DNA of 26,445 nt from an uncultured Clostridium sp. (GTDB lineage Bacteria; Bacillota; Clostridia; Lachnospirales; Lachnospiraceae). Within the stretch, counting starts at the first letter, position 1, and every line of letters begins with the position of its first letter. Below the pieces are notes generated by a model. The model worked only from the letters and a program-made list of their open reading frames with translations. It made no database searches and was not told the origin of the DNA. The stretch covers positions 1 to 26,445 of the forward strand of contig CAKSBP010000040.1 of assembly GCA_934438135.1 (NCBI GenBank). The letters run 5' to 3'. Shown here one piece after another: positions 1 to 8,362 of the stretch. Both the position numbers and the translations under genes were made by a program.

Positions 1-2
1 AA

Positions 3-143
3 AAATTTGACATAAAAAGAGCAGGTATTACAAGGCCTGCGATAGATTTTCTAATTATTAAACTGTCAAACTCCCGTGCTATGATGATAGATGGAGAATA
101 CATTGACAGAACAAAGGTATCCGTCTATAATAGAGAAAATTAG
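3..143 (+). CDS. C-terminal fragment of an unrecognised protein
   Basis: An open frame enters from the left edge and stops at TAG 141-143, giving 46 visible residues. The fragment is hydrophilic and mixed in charge, with a motif-like stretch MMIDGEYIDRTKVSVYN near the end. I do not recognise the family. Codon use is like that of the neighbouring genes, but the piece is short and could be a chance open frame. The ilvB promoter (103-131) lies inside its last codons, which is possible for a tightly packed upstream gene. No function can be given. Confidence 0.35.
   Translation, partial: KFDIKRAGITRPAIDFLIIKLSNSRAMMIDGEYIDRTKVSVYNREN
103..131 (+). promoter_or_regulatory. Perfect SigA-type promoter of ilvBN
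   Basis: TTGACA (103-108), a 17-base spacer and TATAAT (126-131) match the housekeeping sigma consensus at all twelve positions. The expected transcript starts near 138, leaving a leader of about 49 bases. That is too short for a T-box or a peptide attenuator, and I see no leader peptide in it. Confidence 0.85.
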
Positions 144-186
144 GTTATAGTGCATACTTGCATTCGAAAAAGAGGAGGAAAGCTGC

Positions 187-1917
187 ATGAAAATAAAGGG
201 AGCAGAATTGTTTGTAAAGGCCTTAAAAGAAGAAGGAGTTGACAAACTGTTTGGTTATCCGGGAGGATATGCCATTGATTTGTTTGATGCCTTATACGAT
301 CAGGAGGATATTGAGATTATTCTAATGCGTCATGAACAGGCTCTGGCACACGCAGCAGATGGATATGCACGTTCCACAGGAAAAGTAGGTGTATGTCTTG
401 TAACCAGTGGACCAGGTGCTACAAATCTGGTTACGGGAATTGCAACGGCAAATTATGACAGTGTTCCAATGGTATGTTTTACCGGCCAGGTACCGACAAA
501 CCTGATTGGAAATGATGCATTTCAGGAAGTTGACATGGTGGGAATCACGAGAAATATCTGTAAATACGCAGTTGCTGTCAGGAAGAGAGAAGACCTAGGA
601 GAGATTATTAAGAAAGCATTTTACATAGCAAAAAGTGGAAAACCGGGAGTTGTTGTGGTAGATTTACCAAAGGATGTGCAGATTGCATTGGGTGATGATA
701 CCTACCCGGATGAAATCAATATTCGTGGCTATAAACCATCTACAGGTGTACATATTGGACAATTAAAAAAAGCCATGAAGCTTTTAAATAAAGCGAAGAA
801 ACCGTTATTCTTGGTTGGCGGCGGGGTAAAAACTGCACATGCCCAAGAGCAGCTTCGTCATGTGGTAGAGGTAACAGGGGTTCCTGTTATTACCACGATT
901 ATGGGAAAAGGTTCCCTTCCAACGGATCATCCACTTTATATTGGAAACATTGGACTTCATGGAAATTATGCATCCAATCATGCAGTCAGTGAGTGCGATG
1001 TTCTGTTTTCCATTGGAACAAGATTTAACGATCGTATTACTGGTAAATTGAGTGAATTTGCAAAAAATGCTGCTATCATTCATGTAGATATTGATCCAGC
1101 ATCCATTTCCAGAAATATTGTGGTAGATATTCCGATTGTTTCCGATGCAAAGACAGCATTGGAAGCTATGGGAGAACATGTGAAACCATTAAAATGCAGA
1201 GAATGGGTAGAAAAAGTAGAATCCTGGAAAAATAAATATCCGATCCAAATGAAGCAGGGAGAACGGATGAATGCACAGAATATTATTTCCAAGATGAATC
1301 AGATGTTTGATAAGTCCATTACGGTTACGGATGTTGGACAGAATCAGCTCTGGACAACGCAGTTTTTAGAGATGACAGAAGGAAAACAGCTGTTAACATC
1401 CGGTGGTCTTGGAACTATGGGATATGGCCTGCCTGCTTCTATAGGAGCCCAGCTTGGTAATCCTGATAAAAAGGTAATCTGTATCGCAGGAGACGGCGGA
1501 GCCCAGATGAATATCCAGGAGCTTGCCAGTGCAGTAACATTGGAACTTCCAATTATTTTCTGTATTTTTAATAATTCTTATCTTGGAAATGTGCGCCAGT
1601 GGCAGGAAATGTTCTATAAAAAGAGATATTCTACTACCTGTTTAAGACATCACAGAAGCTGTGGCAATCACTGTGAGAATGCTAAAGTCTGTTGTGAAAA
1701 ATTTAAATACACACCAGATTTTGTAAAACTGGCAGAAAGCTATGGTGCACTTGGAATCCGTGTAGAGAAGGCAGAAGATATTGAAGGAGCATTGAAAAAA
1801 GCAGGGGAACAGAAAAATACGCCGGCAGTCATTGAATTTATTTTGGATCCAAATGACATTGTTATGCCAATGGTACCAGGTGGAAACAGTTTAAGTGATA
1901 TGATTATGGAATGGTAG
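187..1917 (+). CDS. ilvB: Acetolactate synthase large (catalytic) subunit
   Basis: ThDP enzyme that condenses two pyruvates to 2-acetolactate (valine/leucine branch) or pyruvate plus 2-oxobutyrate (isoleucine branch) in the cytoplasm. The 576 residues follow the family order: N-terminal ThDP-binding domain with catalytic Glu50 in RHEQALAHAADGYAR, a central domain, and a C-terminal domain with the ThDP/Mg motif GDG (435-437) ending in NN (462-463). Start: AGAGGAGGAAA lies just upstream of ATG 187. Odd feature: after the conserved WQE-FYKKRYS segment there is an insertion with Cys485, 492, 496, 502 and 503 and His488, 489 and 495, where most family members run almost directly into NPDFVKLAE. 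The regulatory subunit gene follows after 12 bases. The identification is secure; the role of the insertion is unknown. Confidence 0.97.
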   Translation: MKIKGAELFVKALKEEGVDKLFGYPGGYAIDLFDALYDQEDIEIILMRHEQALAHAADGYARSTGKVGVCLVTSGPGATNLVTGIATANYDSVPMVCFTGQVPTNLIGNDAFQEVDMVGITRNICKYAVAVRKREDLGEIIKKAFYIAKSGKPGVVVVDLPKDVQIALGDDTYPDEINIRGYKPSTGVHIGQLKKAMKLLNKAKKPLFLVGGGVKTAHAQEQLRHVVEVTGVPVITTIMGKGSLPTDHPLYIGNIGLHGNYASNHAVSECDVLFSIGTRFNDRITGKLSEFAKNAAIIHVDIDPASISRNIVVDIPIVSDAKTALEAMGEHVKPLKCREWVEKVESWKNKYPIQMKQGERMNAQNIISKMNQMFDKSITVTDVGQNQLWTTQFLEMTEGKQLLTSGGLGTMGYGLPASIGAQLGNPDKKVICIAGDGGAQMNIQELASAVTLELPIIFCIFNNSYLGNVRQWQEMFYKKRYSTTCLRHHRSCGNHCENAKVCCEKFKYTPDFVKLAESYGALGIRVEKAEDIEGALKKAGEQKNTPAVIEFILDPNDIVMPMVPGGNSLSDMIMEW

Positions 1918-1929
1918 GAGGAGAGCAGA

Positions 1930-2430
1930 ATGAAAAAGCGTTGGATATGTCTTTATGTAGAAAATGAAATCGGAGTACTTGCCAGAATTTCTGGCCTGTT
2001 TGCCTCCAAATCCTATAATGTGGATAGTCTGACAGTAGGTACAACAGAAGACTCTACCATATCAAGGATGACAATCAGTGTAACTAGTGATGATAAAACA
2101 TTTGAACAGATTATTAAACAGTTGAATCGAAGTGTAGAAGTCATTAAAGTAGTCGATTACACAGATATTCCAATCTATTTAAAAGAACTGATGTTTGTAA
2201 AAATAAACTGTATAAAAGAAGCAGATAGGGAAGAAGCATTCCGTATTGCTAAAGTATTTAATGTAACCGTAGCGGACTATAGTCCTAAATATATTCTTCT
2301 CCAGTGCGTACAGACAGGGGCAAGAAATAATGATTTAATTCAGCTTTTACAGAAGTGCTTTGTGAACCGTCTGGAAATTGTCCGGGGTGGAAGCGTAGGA
2401 ATCGAAGCAGTTAGTAAACATTTTAATTAG
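1930..2430 (+). CDS. ilvN: Acetolactate synthase small (regulatory) subunit
   Basis: Regulatory partner of IlvB; in this family the N-terminal ACT domain binds valine and mediates feedback inhibition. The 166 residues match the usual length of the long IlvN/IlvH form. The N-terminus has the ACT pattern ENEIGVLARISGLFASKSYN followed by DSLTVG and TISRMTISV. The second half corresponds to the C-terminal domain that activates the large subunit. The start has GGAGGAG 7-8 bases upstream, and the gene follows ilvB after 12 bases, so the two are co-transcribed and probably made in matched amounts. A terminator follows at 2461-2513. Confidence 0.95.
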   Translation: MKKRWICLYVENEIGVLARISGLFASKSYNVDSLTVGTTEDSTISRMTISVTSDDKTFEQIIKQLNRSVEVIKVVDYTDIPIYLKELMFVKINCIKEADREEAFRIAKVFNVTVADYSPKYILLQCVQTGARNNDLIQLLQKCFVNRLEIVRGGSVGIEAVSKHFN

Positions 2431-2460
2431 AACAGCTGCATATACATTATAAGAAAGAAG

Positions 2461-2513
2461 AACAGATTTTCAAAGGGCAGCAGGCTTTTAGAAAAGTCTG
2501 TTTTTCTTTTTTT
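2461..2513 (+). terminator. Rho-independent terminator of ilvBN
   Basis: AACAGATTTTC (2461-2471) pairs with GAAAAGTCTGTT (2491-2502) with a one-base bulge, followed by a T-rich tract through 2513. It separates ilvBN from the starch locus. Confidence 0.8.
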
Positions 2514-2548
2514 AATAAAATATTGATATAAAACTAGGAAATTTAGTA

Positions 2549-2577
2549 TTGTAGTAAAAAAGGAATAGGGGTATACT
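2549..2577 (+). promoter_or_regulatory. Promoter of the malE-like transporter operon
   Basis: TTGTAG (2549-2554), a 17-base spacer and TATACT (2572-2577) form a good housekeeping promoter. The expected start of transcription is near 2584, so the operator at 2588-2601 lies in the first transcribed bases, a typical repression position. Confidence 0.6.
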
Positions 2578-2587
2578 AAATACATAA

Positions 2588-2601
2588 TGAAAACGTTACC
2601 G
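2588..2601 (+). promoter_or_regulatory. LacI/CcpA-type operator in front of malE
   Basis: TGAAAACGTTACCG has the central CG and AAAACGTT core of LacI-family operators. Written from memory, the CcpA cre consensus TGWAARCGYTWNCW is matched at 13 of 14 positions. The first 13 bases are identical to the first operator in front of the amylase (9712). Either the local LacI-family regulator or CcpA could bind here; sequence alone does not decide. Confidence 0.7.
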
Positions 2602-2645
2602 GAAACGATGTCAACAAAGAAAATTTTAATTTGGGAGGTTTTAAT

Positions 2646-3995
2646 ATGAGAAAGAAATTTGCAGCATTTGCAGTAGCAGCATGTCTGGCTGCAGCATTTA
2701 TAACAGGATGTGGAAATTCAGGCAAAGAGACTTCTGTAGATTCTTCTAAAGGGAGTGTGTATTATTTAAATTTTAAACCAGAACAGGACGAAGCATGGCA
2801 GAAACTTGCCAAGGAATACACAAAGGAAAAAGGTGTAAAAGTTACAGTATCTACAGCTGCTTCTGGTACATATGAAGAAACATTAAAGGCAGCTATGGCA
2901 AAATCTGATGCACCTACTTTATTCCAGGTAAATGGACCGGTAGGTCTGGCAAACTGGAAAGATTACTGTTATGACTTAAAAGACTCTAAATTATATTCAG
3001 ATGTAACAAGCGATGATTTTGTATTAAAAAATGAAGATGGAAGCATTCCAGGTATTGCCTATGTTATTGAAACTTATGGCTTGATTTACAATAAAGCAAT
3101 CTTAAATGATTACTGTAAATTAGATAACGCAGTGATTTCCAAACCAGAAGACATTAACAGTTTTGATACCTTAAAAGCAGTAGCTGACGATATTCAATCC
3201 CGTCTGGATGAAATGAATGATAAATACAATCTTGATTTGCAGGGGGCATTTACATCAGCTGGAATGGATTCCAGTTCTGACTGGAGATTTAAGACACATC
3301 TTGCAAATCTTCCTATTTATTATGAGTACAAAGACAAAGGCATTTCAGAAACAGATGCTATTGAAGGAAAATACTTAGACAATTACAAACAGATTTGGGA
3401 TTTATACATCAATGATTCTACCTGTAAACCAGGTTTATTATCCAGTAAGACAGGTGATGATGCATCTGCTGAATTCGCAATGGGGAATGCAGTATTTTAT
3501 CAGAATGGTACATGGGCTTATGATGATATCAAAGACTATGAAGTTGCTGATGATGACATGGGTATGATGCCAATATATATTGGTGTTGACGGAGAAGAAA
3601 ATCAGGGATTATGTACTGGTTCTGAAAACTACTGGTGTGTAAATAGTAAAGCATCTGAAAAAGATATCAATGCAACACTTGATTTCTTACAGTGGGTAGT
3701 AGAAAGTGATAAAGGACGTGACAGTCTTGCAAATGAAATGGGATTTGTTACTCCATTTTCCACTTTTACTGATAAATATGTAGCAGATAATCCATTAATC
3801 CGTGCTGCAAATGAATCCATTAAAGCCGGTAAAACATCAGTATCTTGGAATTTCTCCTCCATTCCATCTGAGAACTGGAAAAACGGTGTTGGAGATGCAT
3901 TACTTGAATATGCACAGGGCACAGGAAAATGGGATGCTGTCACAAAAGCTTTTGTAGACGGCTGGAAGACAGAGTACAAAGCTGCTCATGAATAG
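2646..3995 (+). CDS. Sugar-binding lipoprotein of an ABC transporter (MalE-like, family 1)
   Basis: Extracellular solute-binding protein that would capture maltose or malto-oligosaccharides and hand them to the permeases encoded next. The 449-residue product has a lipoprotein signal: MRKK, a hydrophobic stretch, then lipobox ITGC with Cys22 as lipid anchor. The rest has the family-1 pattern, including a Trp/Tyr-rich ligand region (for example QNGTWAYDDI and ENYWCVNSKA). ATG 2646 was chosen because GGGAGG (2633-2638) is correctly spaced from it; an upstream in-frame TTG at 2631 overlaps that site. An operator lies about 60 bases upstream of the start and a hairpin follows the gene. Substrate is inferred from the LacI, MalQ and amylase neighbours, not from the binding residues. 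Confidence 0.88.
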   Translation: MRKKFAAFAVAACLAAAFITGCGNSGKETSVDSSKGSVYYLNFKPEQDEAWQKLAKEYTKEKGVKVTVSTAASGTYEETLKAAMAKSDAPTLFQVNGPVGLANWKDYCYDLKDSKLYSDVTSDDFVLKNEDGSIPGIAYVIETYGLIYNKAILNDYCKLDNAVISKPEDINSFDTLKAVADDIQSRLDEMNDKYNLDLQGAFTSAGMDSSSDWRFKTHLANLPIYYEYKDKGISETDAIEGKYLDNYKQIWDLYINDSTCKPGLLSSKTGDDASAEFAMGNAVFYQNGTWAYDDIKDYEVADDDMGMMPIYIGVDGEENQGLCTGSENYWCVNSKASEKDINATLDFLQWVVESDKGRDSLANEMGFVTPFSTFTDKYVADNPLIRAANESIKAGKTSVSWNFSSIPSENWKNGVGDALLEYAQGTGKWDAVTKAFVDGWKTEYKAAHE

Positions 3996-4014
3996 GATTA
4001 GAATGTAAAATGTG

Positions 4015-4043
4015 AAATGGCAGGCTTTCTAGTCTGCCATTTT
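4015..4043 (+). terminator. Intercistronic hairpin between malE-like and malF-like genes
   Basis: AAATGGCAG (4015-4023) and CTGCCATTT (4034-4042) form a perfect 9-bp stem with a 10-base loop. Only about four T residues follow, so full termination is unlikely. Such hairpins after binding-protein genes commonly reduce read-through or stabilise the upstream message, giving more binding protein than permease. That role is inferred. Confidence 0.65.
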
Positions 4044-4061
4044 ATAAGAAAGGAACGACTT

Positions 4062-4904
4062 ATGAATAAATCAATAAAAAAGTATTTTCCGGTTTTTGCA
4101 TTACCGACATTGATTGCCTTTTCCATTGGTTTTATTATTCCTTTTATAATGGGAGTTTATCTCTCATTTTGTGAATTTACGACAGTAAAAGATGCAAGAT
4201 TTGTTGGAATTAAAAATTATACCCGTGTATTCACGGATTCTACCTTTCCACATGCTTTATGGTTTACTGTAGCATTTACAATTGTTTCTGTCCTGGCAAT
4301 TAATCTGCTGGCATTTATTATTGCAATGCTGTTAACAAGAGATATTAAAGGAACAACATTGTTCCGTACCGTATTTTTCATGCCAAACCTGATTGGTGGT
4401 ATTGTATTAGGATATATCTGGCAGTTAATTTTAAATGGTATCCTGCTCCACTTTAACCGTACTCTTACATATACTTCCGTTTATGGATTCTGGGGTCTGG
4501 TTATTTTAATGTGCTGGCAGCAGGTTGGATATATGATGATTATCTACATAGCTGGAATTAAAAATATTCCAGGAGATCTAATTGAAGCAGCAAAGATGGA
4601 TGGGGCAACTAAGTGGCAGCTGTTAAAGCACGTTACGATTCCAATGGTTATGCCGTCTGTAACAATTTGTACGTTCCTGACATTAACAAACTCCTTTAAG
4701 CTGTTTGATCAGAACCTGGCATTGACAGCTGGACAGCCTTCAAATATGTCTGAAATGCTCGCATTGAATATTTATAACACATTTTATGGTAGAAATGGAT
4801 GGGAAGGTGTAGGTCAGGCCAAAGCAGTTATATTCTTTCTTATGGTAGCCGTCATTGCAATGATTCAGAACAGATTGACCAGAACAAAGGAGGTACAGCA
4901 GTAG
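4062..4904 (+). CDS. ABC sugar transporter permease, MalF-like
   Basis: Inner-membrane permease of a carbohydrate (CUT1-type) ABC importer, 280 residues. It shows about six hydrophobic spans and the cytoplasmic EAA loop EAAKMDGATKWQLLKHVTIP, which docks on the ATPase. The start at ATG 4062 (MNKSIKKYF) has AAAGGA upstream; an in-frame codon at 4017 falls inside the preceding hairpin and is not credible. The stop overlaps the GTG of the next gene by one base, indicating translational coupling. Sequence class fits malto-oligosaccharide permeases, and the context supports that substrate. Confidence 0.88.
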   Translation: MNKSIKKYFPVFALPTLIAFSIGFIIPFIMGVYLSFCEFTTVKDARFVGIKNYTRVFTDSTFPHALWFTVAFTIVSVLAINLLAFIIAMLLTRDIKGTTLFRTVFFMPNLIGGIVLGYIWQLILNGILLHFNRTLTYTSVYGFWGLVILMCWQQVGYMMIIYIAGIKNIPGDLIEAAKMDGATKWQLLKHVTIPMVMPSVTICTFLTLTNSFKLFDQNLALTAGQPSNMSEMLALNIYNTFYGRNGWEGVGQAKAVIFFLMVAVIAMIQNRLTRTKEVQQ

Positions 4905-5743
4905 TGAAACAGAAATCAAAAATTATAAGTGGAATTTTAAGTGTATTTTTTGCTATACTGTCCGTAGTTTATATCTGTCCAATTTTGATTGTTATTATAA
5001 ACTCCTTTAAAAAGAAGGCTTACATCAATCGATATCCATTTAAACTGGCAACAGATAAAATGTATGTAGGATGGGAAAATTATATTGAAGGTATTCAAAA
5101 AATTAACTTTTTTAAAGCTTTTGGCAATACTTTGTTTATAACGATCGCATCAGTTGCTATAATTATCTTGTGCACATCCATGTGTGCGTGGTATATTACA
5201 AGAGTAAAGAATAAATTTTCAGCTGGAATTTATTACTTATGTCTGTTTTCTATGATTGTACCATTTCAGATGGTTATGTTTACATTGTCAAAAGTTGCAA
5301 ATACGTTACATCTAGGAAATCCGGTCGGAATTGTTATTGTGTACCTCGGATTTGGTGCAGGGTTGTCTGTATTTATGTTTTGTGGATTTGTAAAAAGTAT
5401 ACCGATTGAAATAGAAGAAGCTGCCATGATTGATGGCTGCAATCCAATTCAGACATTTTTCAGGGTAGTATTTCCAGTTCTGAAACCAACAACCATAACA
5501 GTTGCCATTCTACAGGCTATGTGGATCTGGAATGATTACCTTCTGCCATACTTGGTTTTAGATACAAATAAGTACAAAACAATTTCCATTGCCATTCAGT
5601 ATCTGAAAGGTGGATATGGATCTATTGACTGGGGTGCCATGATGGCTATGCTCGTACTGGCAATTATCCCAATCATCATTTTTTACGTTGCATGTCAGCG
5701 TTTTATTATTGAAGGTGTTGTTGCAGGCGCTGTGAAAGGTTGA
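4904..5743 (+). CDS. ABC sugar transporter permease, MalG-like
   Basis: Second permease of the importer, 279 residues, with several membrane spans and an EAA loop EAAMIDGCNPIQTFFRVVFP. The proposed start is GTG 4904, overlapping the malF-like stop by one base, with AAGGAGGT about nine bases upstream. An in-frame ATG at 4799 lies deep in malF and is rejected. No ATP-binding subunit is encoded in this locus, so the transporter probably uses a shared MsmX-type ATPase from elsewhere, as is established for several Firmicutes sugar importers. The LacI-family gene follows after 28 bases. Confidence 0.88.
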   Translation: MKQKSKIISGILSVFFAILSVVYICPILIVIINSFKKKAYINRYPFKLATDKMYVGWENYIEGIQKINFFKAFGNTLFITIASVAIIILCTSMCAWYITRVKNKFSAGIYYLCLFSMIVPFQMVMFTLSKVANTLHLGNPVGIVIVYLGFGAGLSVFMFCGFVKSIPIEIEEAAMIDGCNPIQTFFRVVFPVLKPTTITVAILQAMWIWNDYLLPYLVLDTNKYKTISIAIQYLKGGYGSIDWGAMMAMLVLAIIPIIIFYVACQRFIIEGVVAGAVKG

Positions 5744-5771
5744 ATACGAAATCAGAATAGGAATGATTGGT

Positions 5772-6776
5772 ATGACAATTAAAGACATAGCGAGAGAATC
5801 TGGATATTCGATTAGTACGGTCTCCCGGGTGTTGAACCAGAGAAGGGATGTCAGTCCGGAAGCCCGTTCCAGAATTATGGAGGTTGTGTCTCAGTATAAT
5901 TTTGTGCTGAACAACAATGCAAAACATCTAAAGCAGACAATAAGTGAATCAATTGCTGTTATTGTAAAAGGAACATCCAATATGCTGTTTGCCAGCATCG
6001 TGGAGGAAATACAAAAGATAGTGGAAAAAACAAAATATTCCGTCGGTGTCTTTTATATTGATGAGGACGGAAATGAAGTAGAGCAGGCGATTTTGTTATG
6101 CAGGGAGAGAAAACCGATGGGAATCCTGTTTCTAGGTGGGAATCCACACTTTTTTGAGGAGAGATTTTCAGAAGTAAGCATACCATGTGTTCTGGTAACA
6201 AATCAGGGTGATGAGATGCATTTTGACAATCTTTCCAGTGTTGCTGTCGACGATGTACAGGCAGGAAAATGTGCATTGGATTATCTGTTTGAACAGGGAC
6301 ATAGAAAAATAGGAATTCTAGGCGGTGATCTTCAGGGATCTTATACGAGTCGCCTGCGTTTACTTGGTGGAGAAAAAAGCTTTGAGGAACATAATCAGAA
6401 ATTTGATGCAGATAAATATTATGTAAAAGCAAGATTTTCCTATGAAAGTGGTTATCAGGCAATGAATCATCTGCTGGAAAAGGCACCGGACATAACAGCT
6501 GTTTTTGCAATGAGTGATGTCATGGCAATTGGAGCGATTCGGGCGCTGCGTGATAAGAAACTGAATGTGCCAGATGATATTTCTATTATTGGTTTTGATG
6601 GAACTACATTAGCGGATTATTATAATCCAAAGCTGGCGACGATTAAGCAGAAGTATAAAACACTGGCGGTGCGAAGTGTGGAAATCATTTTTAGCCTGAT
6701 TGAACAGGAAAGTGGCGTCATACATGAAGAGGTGCCATTTGAGCTCATAACAGGTGAAAGCATTAAAAAGATCTGA
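5772..6776 (+). CDS. LacI-family transcriptional regulator
   Basis: DNA-binding repressor with an N-terminal LacI helix-turn-helix (residues 2-24, TIKDIARESGYSISTVSRVL), a hinge near NNNAKHL and a periplasmic-binding-protein-like effector domain (EQGHRKIGILGG, FAMSDVMAIGAIRAL, ISIIGFDGT). Length 334 is typical. ATG 5772 was chosen over ATG 5763 because AGGA (5758-5761) suits it and family members begin MTIKDIA. It lies between the sugar transporter and malQ, so it probably senses a maltodextrin and controls this locus through the TGAAAACGTT operators. CcpA is a relative with the same operator type, but the gene context favours a local maltose/starch regulator (MalR-like). Confidence 0.92.
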   Translation: MTIKDIARESGYSISTVSRVLNQRRDVSPEARSRIMEVVSQYNFVLNNNAKHLKQTISESIAVIVKGTSNMLFASIVEEIQKIVEKTKYSVGVFYIDEDGNEVEQAILLCRERKPMGILFLGGNPHFFEERFSEVSIPCVLVTNQGDEMHFDNLSSVAVDDVQAGKCALDYLFEQGHRKIGILGGDLQGSYTSRLRLLGGEKSFEEHNQKFDADKYYVKARFSYESGYQAMNHLLEKAPDITAVFAMSDVMAIGAIRALRDKKLNVPDDISIIGFDGTTLADYYNPKLATIKQKYKTLAVRSVEIIFSLIEQESGVIHEEVPFELITGESIKKI

Positions 6777-6784
6777 CAAAAAGT

Positions 6785-6828
6785 TTCCAATTAAAATCCT
6801 ACATAACATCATTTGTATTTAATTGGAA
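6785..6828. repeat. 11-bp perfect inverted repeat between lacI-type gene and malQ
   Basis: TTCCAATTAAA (6785-6795) and TTTAATTGGAA (6818-6828) are exact inverted copies with 22 bases between. No T tract follows on the plus strand, so it is not an obvious terminator of the upstream operon. It lies about 20 bases before the malQ ribosome binding site. It could be an operator dyad or an mRNA hairpin. I see no clear malQ promoter nearby. Confidence 0.55.
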
Positions 6829-6865
6829 TAATAGTAAAAAAAATTTAATAAGGAGGAAATTTGTT

Positions 6866-8350
6866 ATGAGAAGCAGTGGTGTTCTGATGCATATTTCATC
6901 TCTTCCTTCTCCGTATGGAATTGGAACAATGGGAAGAGAAGCGTTTCGTTTTATTGATTTTCTAAAGAAAGCAGGACAAAGTTATTGGCAGCTTCTTCCG
7001 ATCTGCCCGACGAGCTTTGGAGATTCTCCATATCAGTCTTTTTCTGGATATGCGGGAAATTCTTATTTTATAGATTTAGAACTTTTATGTGAAGAGGGGC
7101 TTCTAACCAGGGAAGAATGTGAATCTTATAACTGGGGAGAGGATAAATCCCAGGTTGATTATGAGAAAATTTATTTTAACCGTAATAAACTTCTTCATAA
7201 AGTATATGAAGTATTCAAGGAGAAGAAGCCAACTGACTTTGATTCATTTTGTGAAAGCCAGAAAACATGGTTGGAAGATTATACACTGTTTATGGCCTTA
7301 AAGGAAATAAATCAGGGAAAAGCATGGATGGACTGGGAAGAACCATTAAAGAGAAGAGAGCCGGCTGCACTGGAAGATGTAAAACATGTTTGTGCCAATG
7401 AAATCTGCTTCTGGAAAATGGTTCAATATCTGTTTTTTAAACAATGGGATGCATTGAAAACGTATGCCCATGAAAATGGCATTCAGATAATTGGAGATGT
7501 TCCAATTTATGTTGCCGCAGACAGTGTAGATGTCTGGAGTGAGCCAGAACAGTTTTATTTGGATGAAGATTTAAGAATGATTGATGTGGCAGGATGTCCT
7601 CCGGATGTATATGCTGTAAAAGGACAGCTTTGGGGGAACCCTCTGTTTAATTGGGATAAAATGAAAGAAGATCAATATGCATGGTGGACTAGAAGAATTG
7701 CTTATATGTCTAAGCTTTATGATGTAGTAAGAGTTGATCATTTTCGCGGATTTGATTCTTATTACGCCATTCCAGCAAAAGATAAGGATGCTGTAAATGG
7801 AGAATGGCGTAAAGGACCTGGAATGGAATTGTTTCATGCACTTGAAAAAAAGCTTGGAAAACAGAATATTATCGTAGAAGATTTGGGATTTTTGACTGAT
7901 TCGGTTAGAAAGCTGGTAAAAGATACAGGGTTTCCGGGAATGAAACTAGTTCAATTTGGTTTTAATGGTGGCTGTGAGGATGGAGATTATCTGCCTCATA
8001 ATTATGACAAACATTGTGTTGTATATACTGGAACGCATGATAATGATACAATTTTGGGATGGATGAATCAGGCGTCAGAAGAGAGTGCTGCTTTTGCCAA
8101 AGAATATTTAAGACTTTCGGAAGAAGAAGGATATAACTGGGGAATGATGCGGGCTGCGTGGTCTAGTGTAGGAGAATTGGCGATTGTTACGATGCAGGAT
8201 CTTTTAGGACTCGGCAGTGAGGCGAGAATGAATATTCCATCAACTTTGGGATGTAACTGGAAGTGGAGAGTGGTTCCAGGACAAATAACTGAGGAACTGG
8301 CGGAGAAGACAGCAAAGTATGTGCGCTTATATGGCCGCTCTCCTCAGTAG
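6866..8350 (+). CDS. malQ: 4-alpha-glucanotransferase (amylomaltase), GH77
   Basis: Cytoplasmic enzyme that transfers alpha-1,4-glucan segments between imported malto-oligosaccharides, releasing glucose and longer chains. The 494 residues match the compact bacterial GH77 form. Visible active-site motifs are VDHFRGF with nucleophile Asp291, VEDLG with acid/base Glu338, and THDND with Asp392; the spacing agrees with Thermus MalQ (293/340/395). The N-terminus RSSGVLMHISSLPSPYGIG is characteristic. AAGGAGGAAA precedes ATG 6866. It follows the LacI-type gene after 89 bases and completes the import-and-process unit. No maltose phosphorylase or glycogen phosphorylase gene is in the window. Confidence 0.96.
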   Translation: MRSSGVLMHISSLPSPYGIGTMGREAFRFIDFLKKAGQSYWQLLPICPTSFGDSPYQSFSGYAGNSYFIDLELLCEEGLLTREECESYNWGEDKSQVDYEKIYFNRNKLLHKVYEVFKEKKPTDFDSFCESQKTWLEDYTLFMALKEINQGKAWMDWEEPLKRREPAALEDVKHVCANEICFWKMVQYLFFKQWDALKTYAHENGIQIIGDVPIYVAADSVDVWSEPEQFYLDEDLRMIDVAGCPPDVYAVKGQLWGNPLFNWDKMKEDQYAWWTRRIAYMSKLYDVVRVDHFRGFDSYYAIPAKDKDAVNGEWRKGPGMELFHALEKKLGKQNIIVEDLGFLTDSVRKLVKDTGFPGMKLVQFGFNGGCEDGDYLPHNYDKHCVVYTGTHDNDTILGWMNQASEESAAFAKEYLRLSEEEGYNWGMMRAAWSSVGELAIVTMQDLLGLGSEARMNIPSTLGCNWKWRVVPGQITEELAEKTAKYVRLYGRSPQ

Positions 8351-8362
8351 ATAACATGAAGA

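Noticed and set aside
144..186. Leader-peptide attenuator before ilvB
   Set aside because: The leader is only about 49 bases with no short reading frame rich in Ile, Leu or Val codons.
805..1179. Antisense open frame within ilvB
   Set aside because: It lies fully inside a well-conserved gene, has no ribosome binding site, and its product is low-complexity Cys/Ile/Asn-rich.
2631..2645. TTG start for the malE-like gene
   Set aside because: The TTG overlaps the Shine-Dalgarno sequence of ATG 2646, whose product starts with a normal lipoprotein signal.
4799..4903. Upstream ATG start for the malG-like gene
   Set aside because: The extra 35 residues are out-of-frame malF sequence; GTG 4904 has a good ribosome binding site and gives the normal length.
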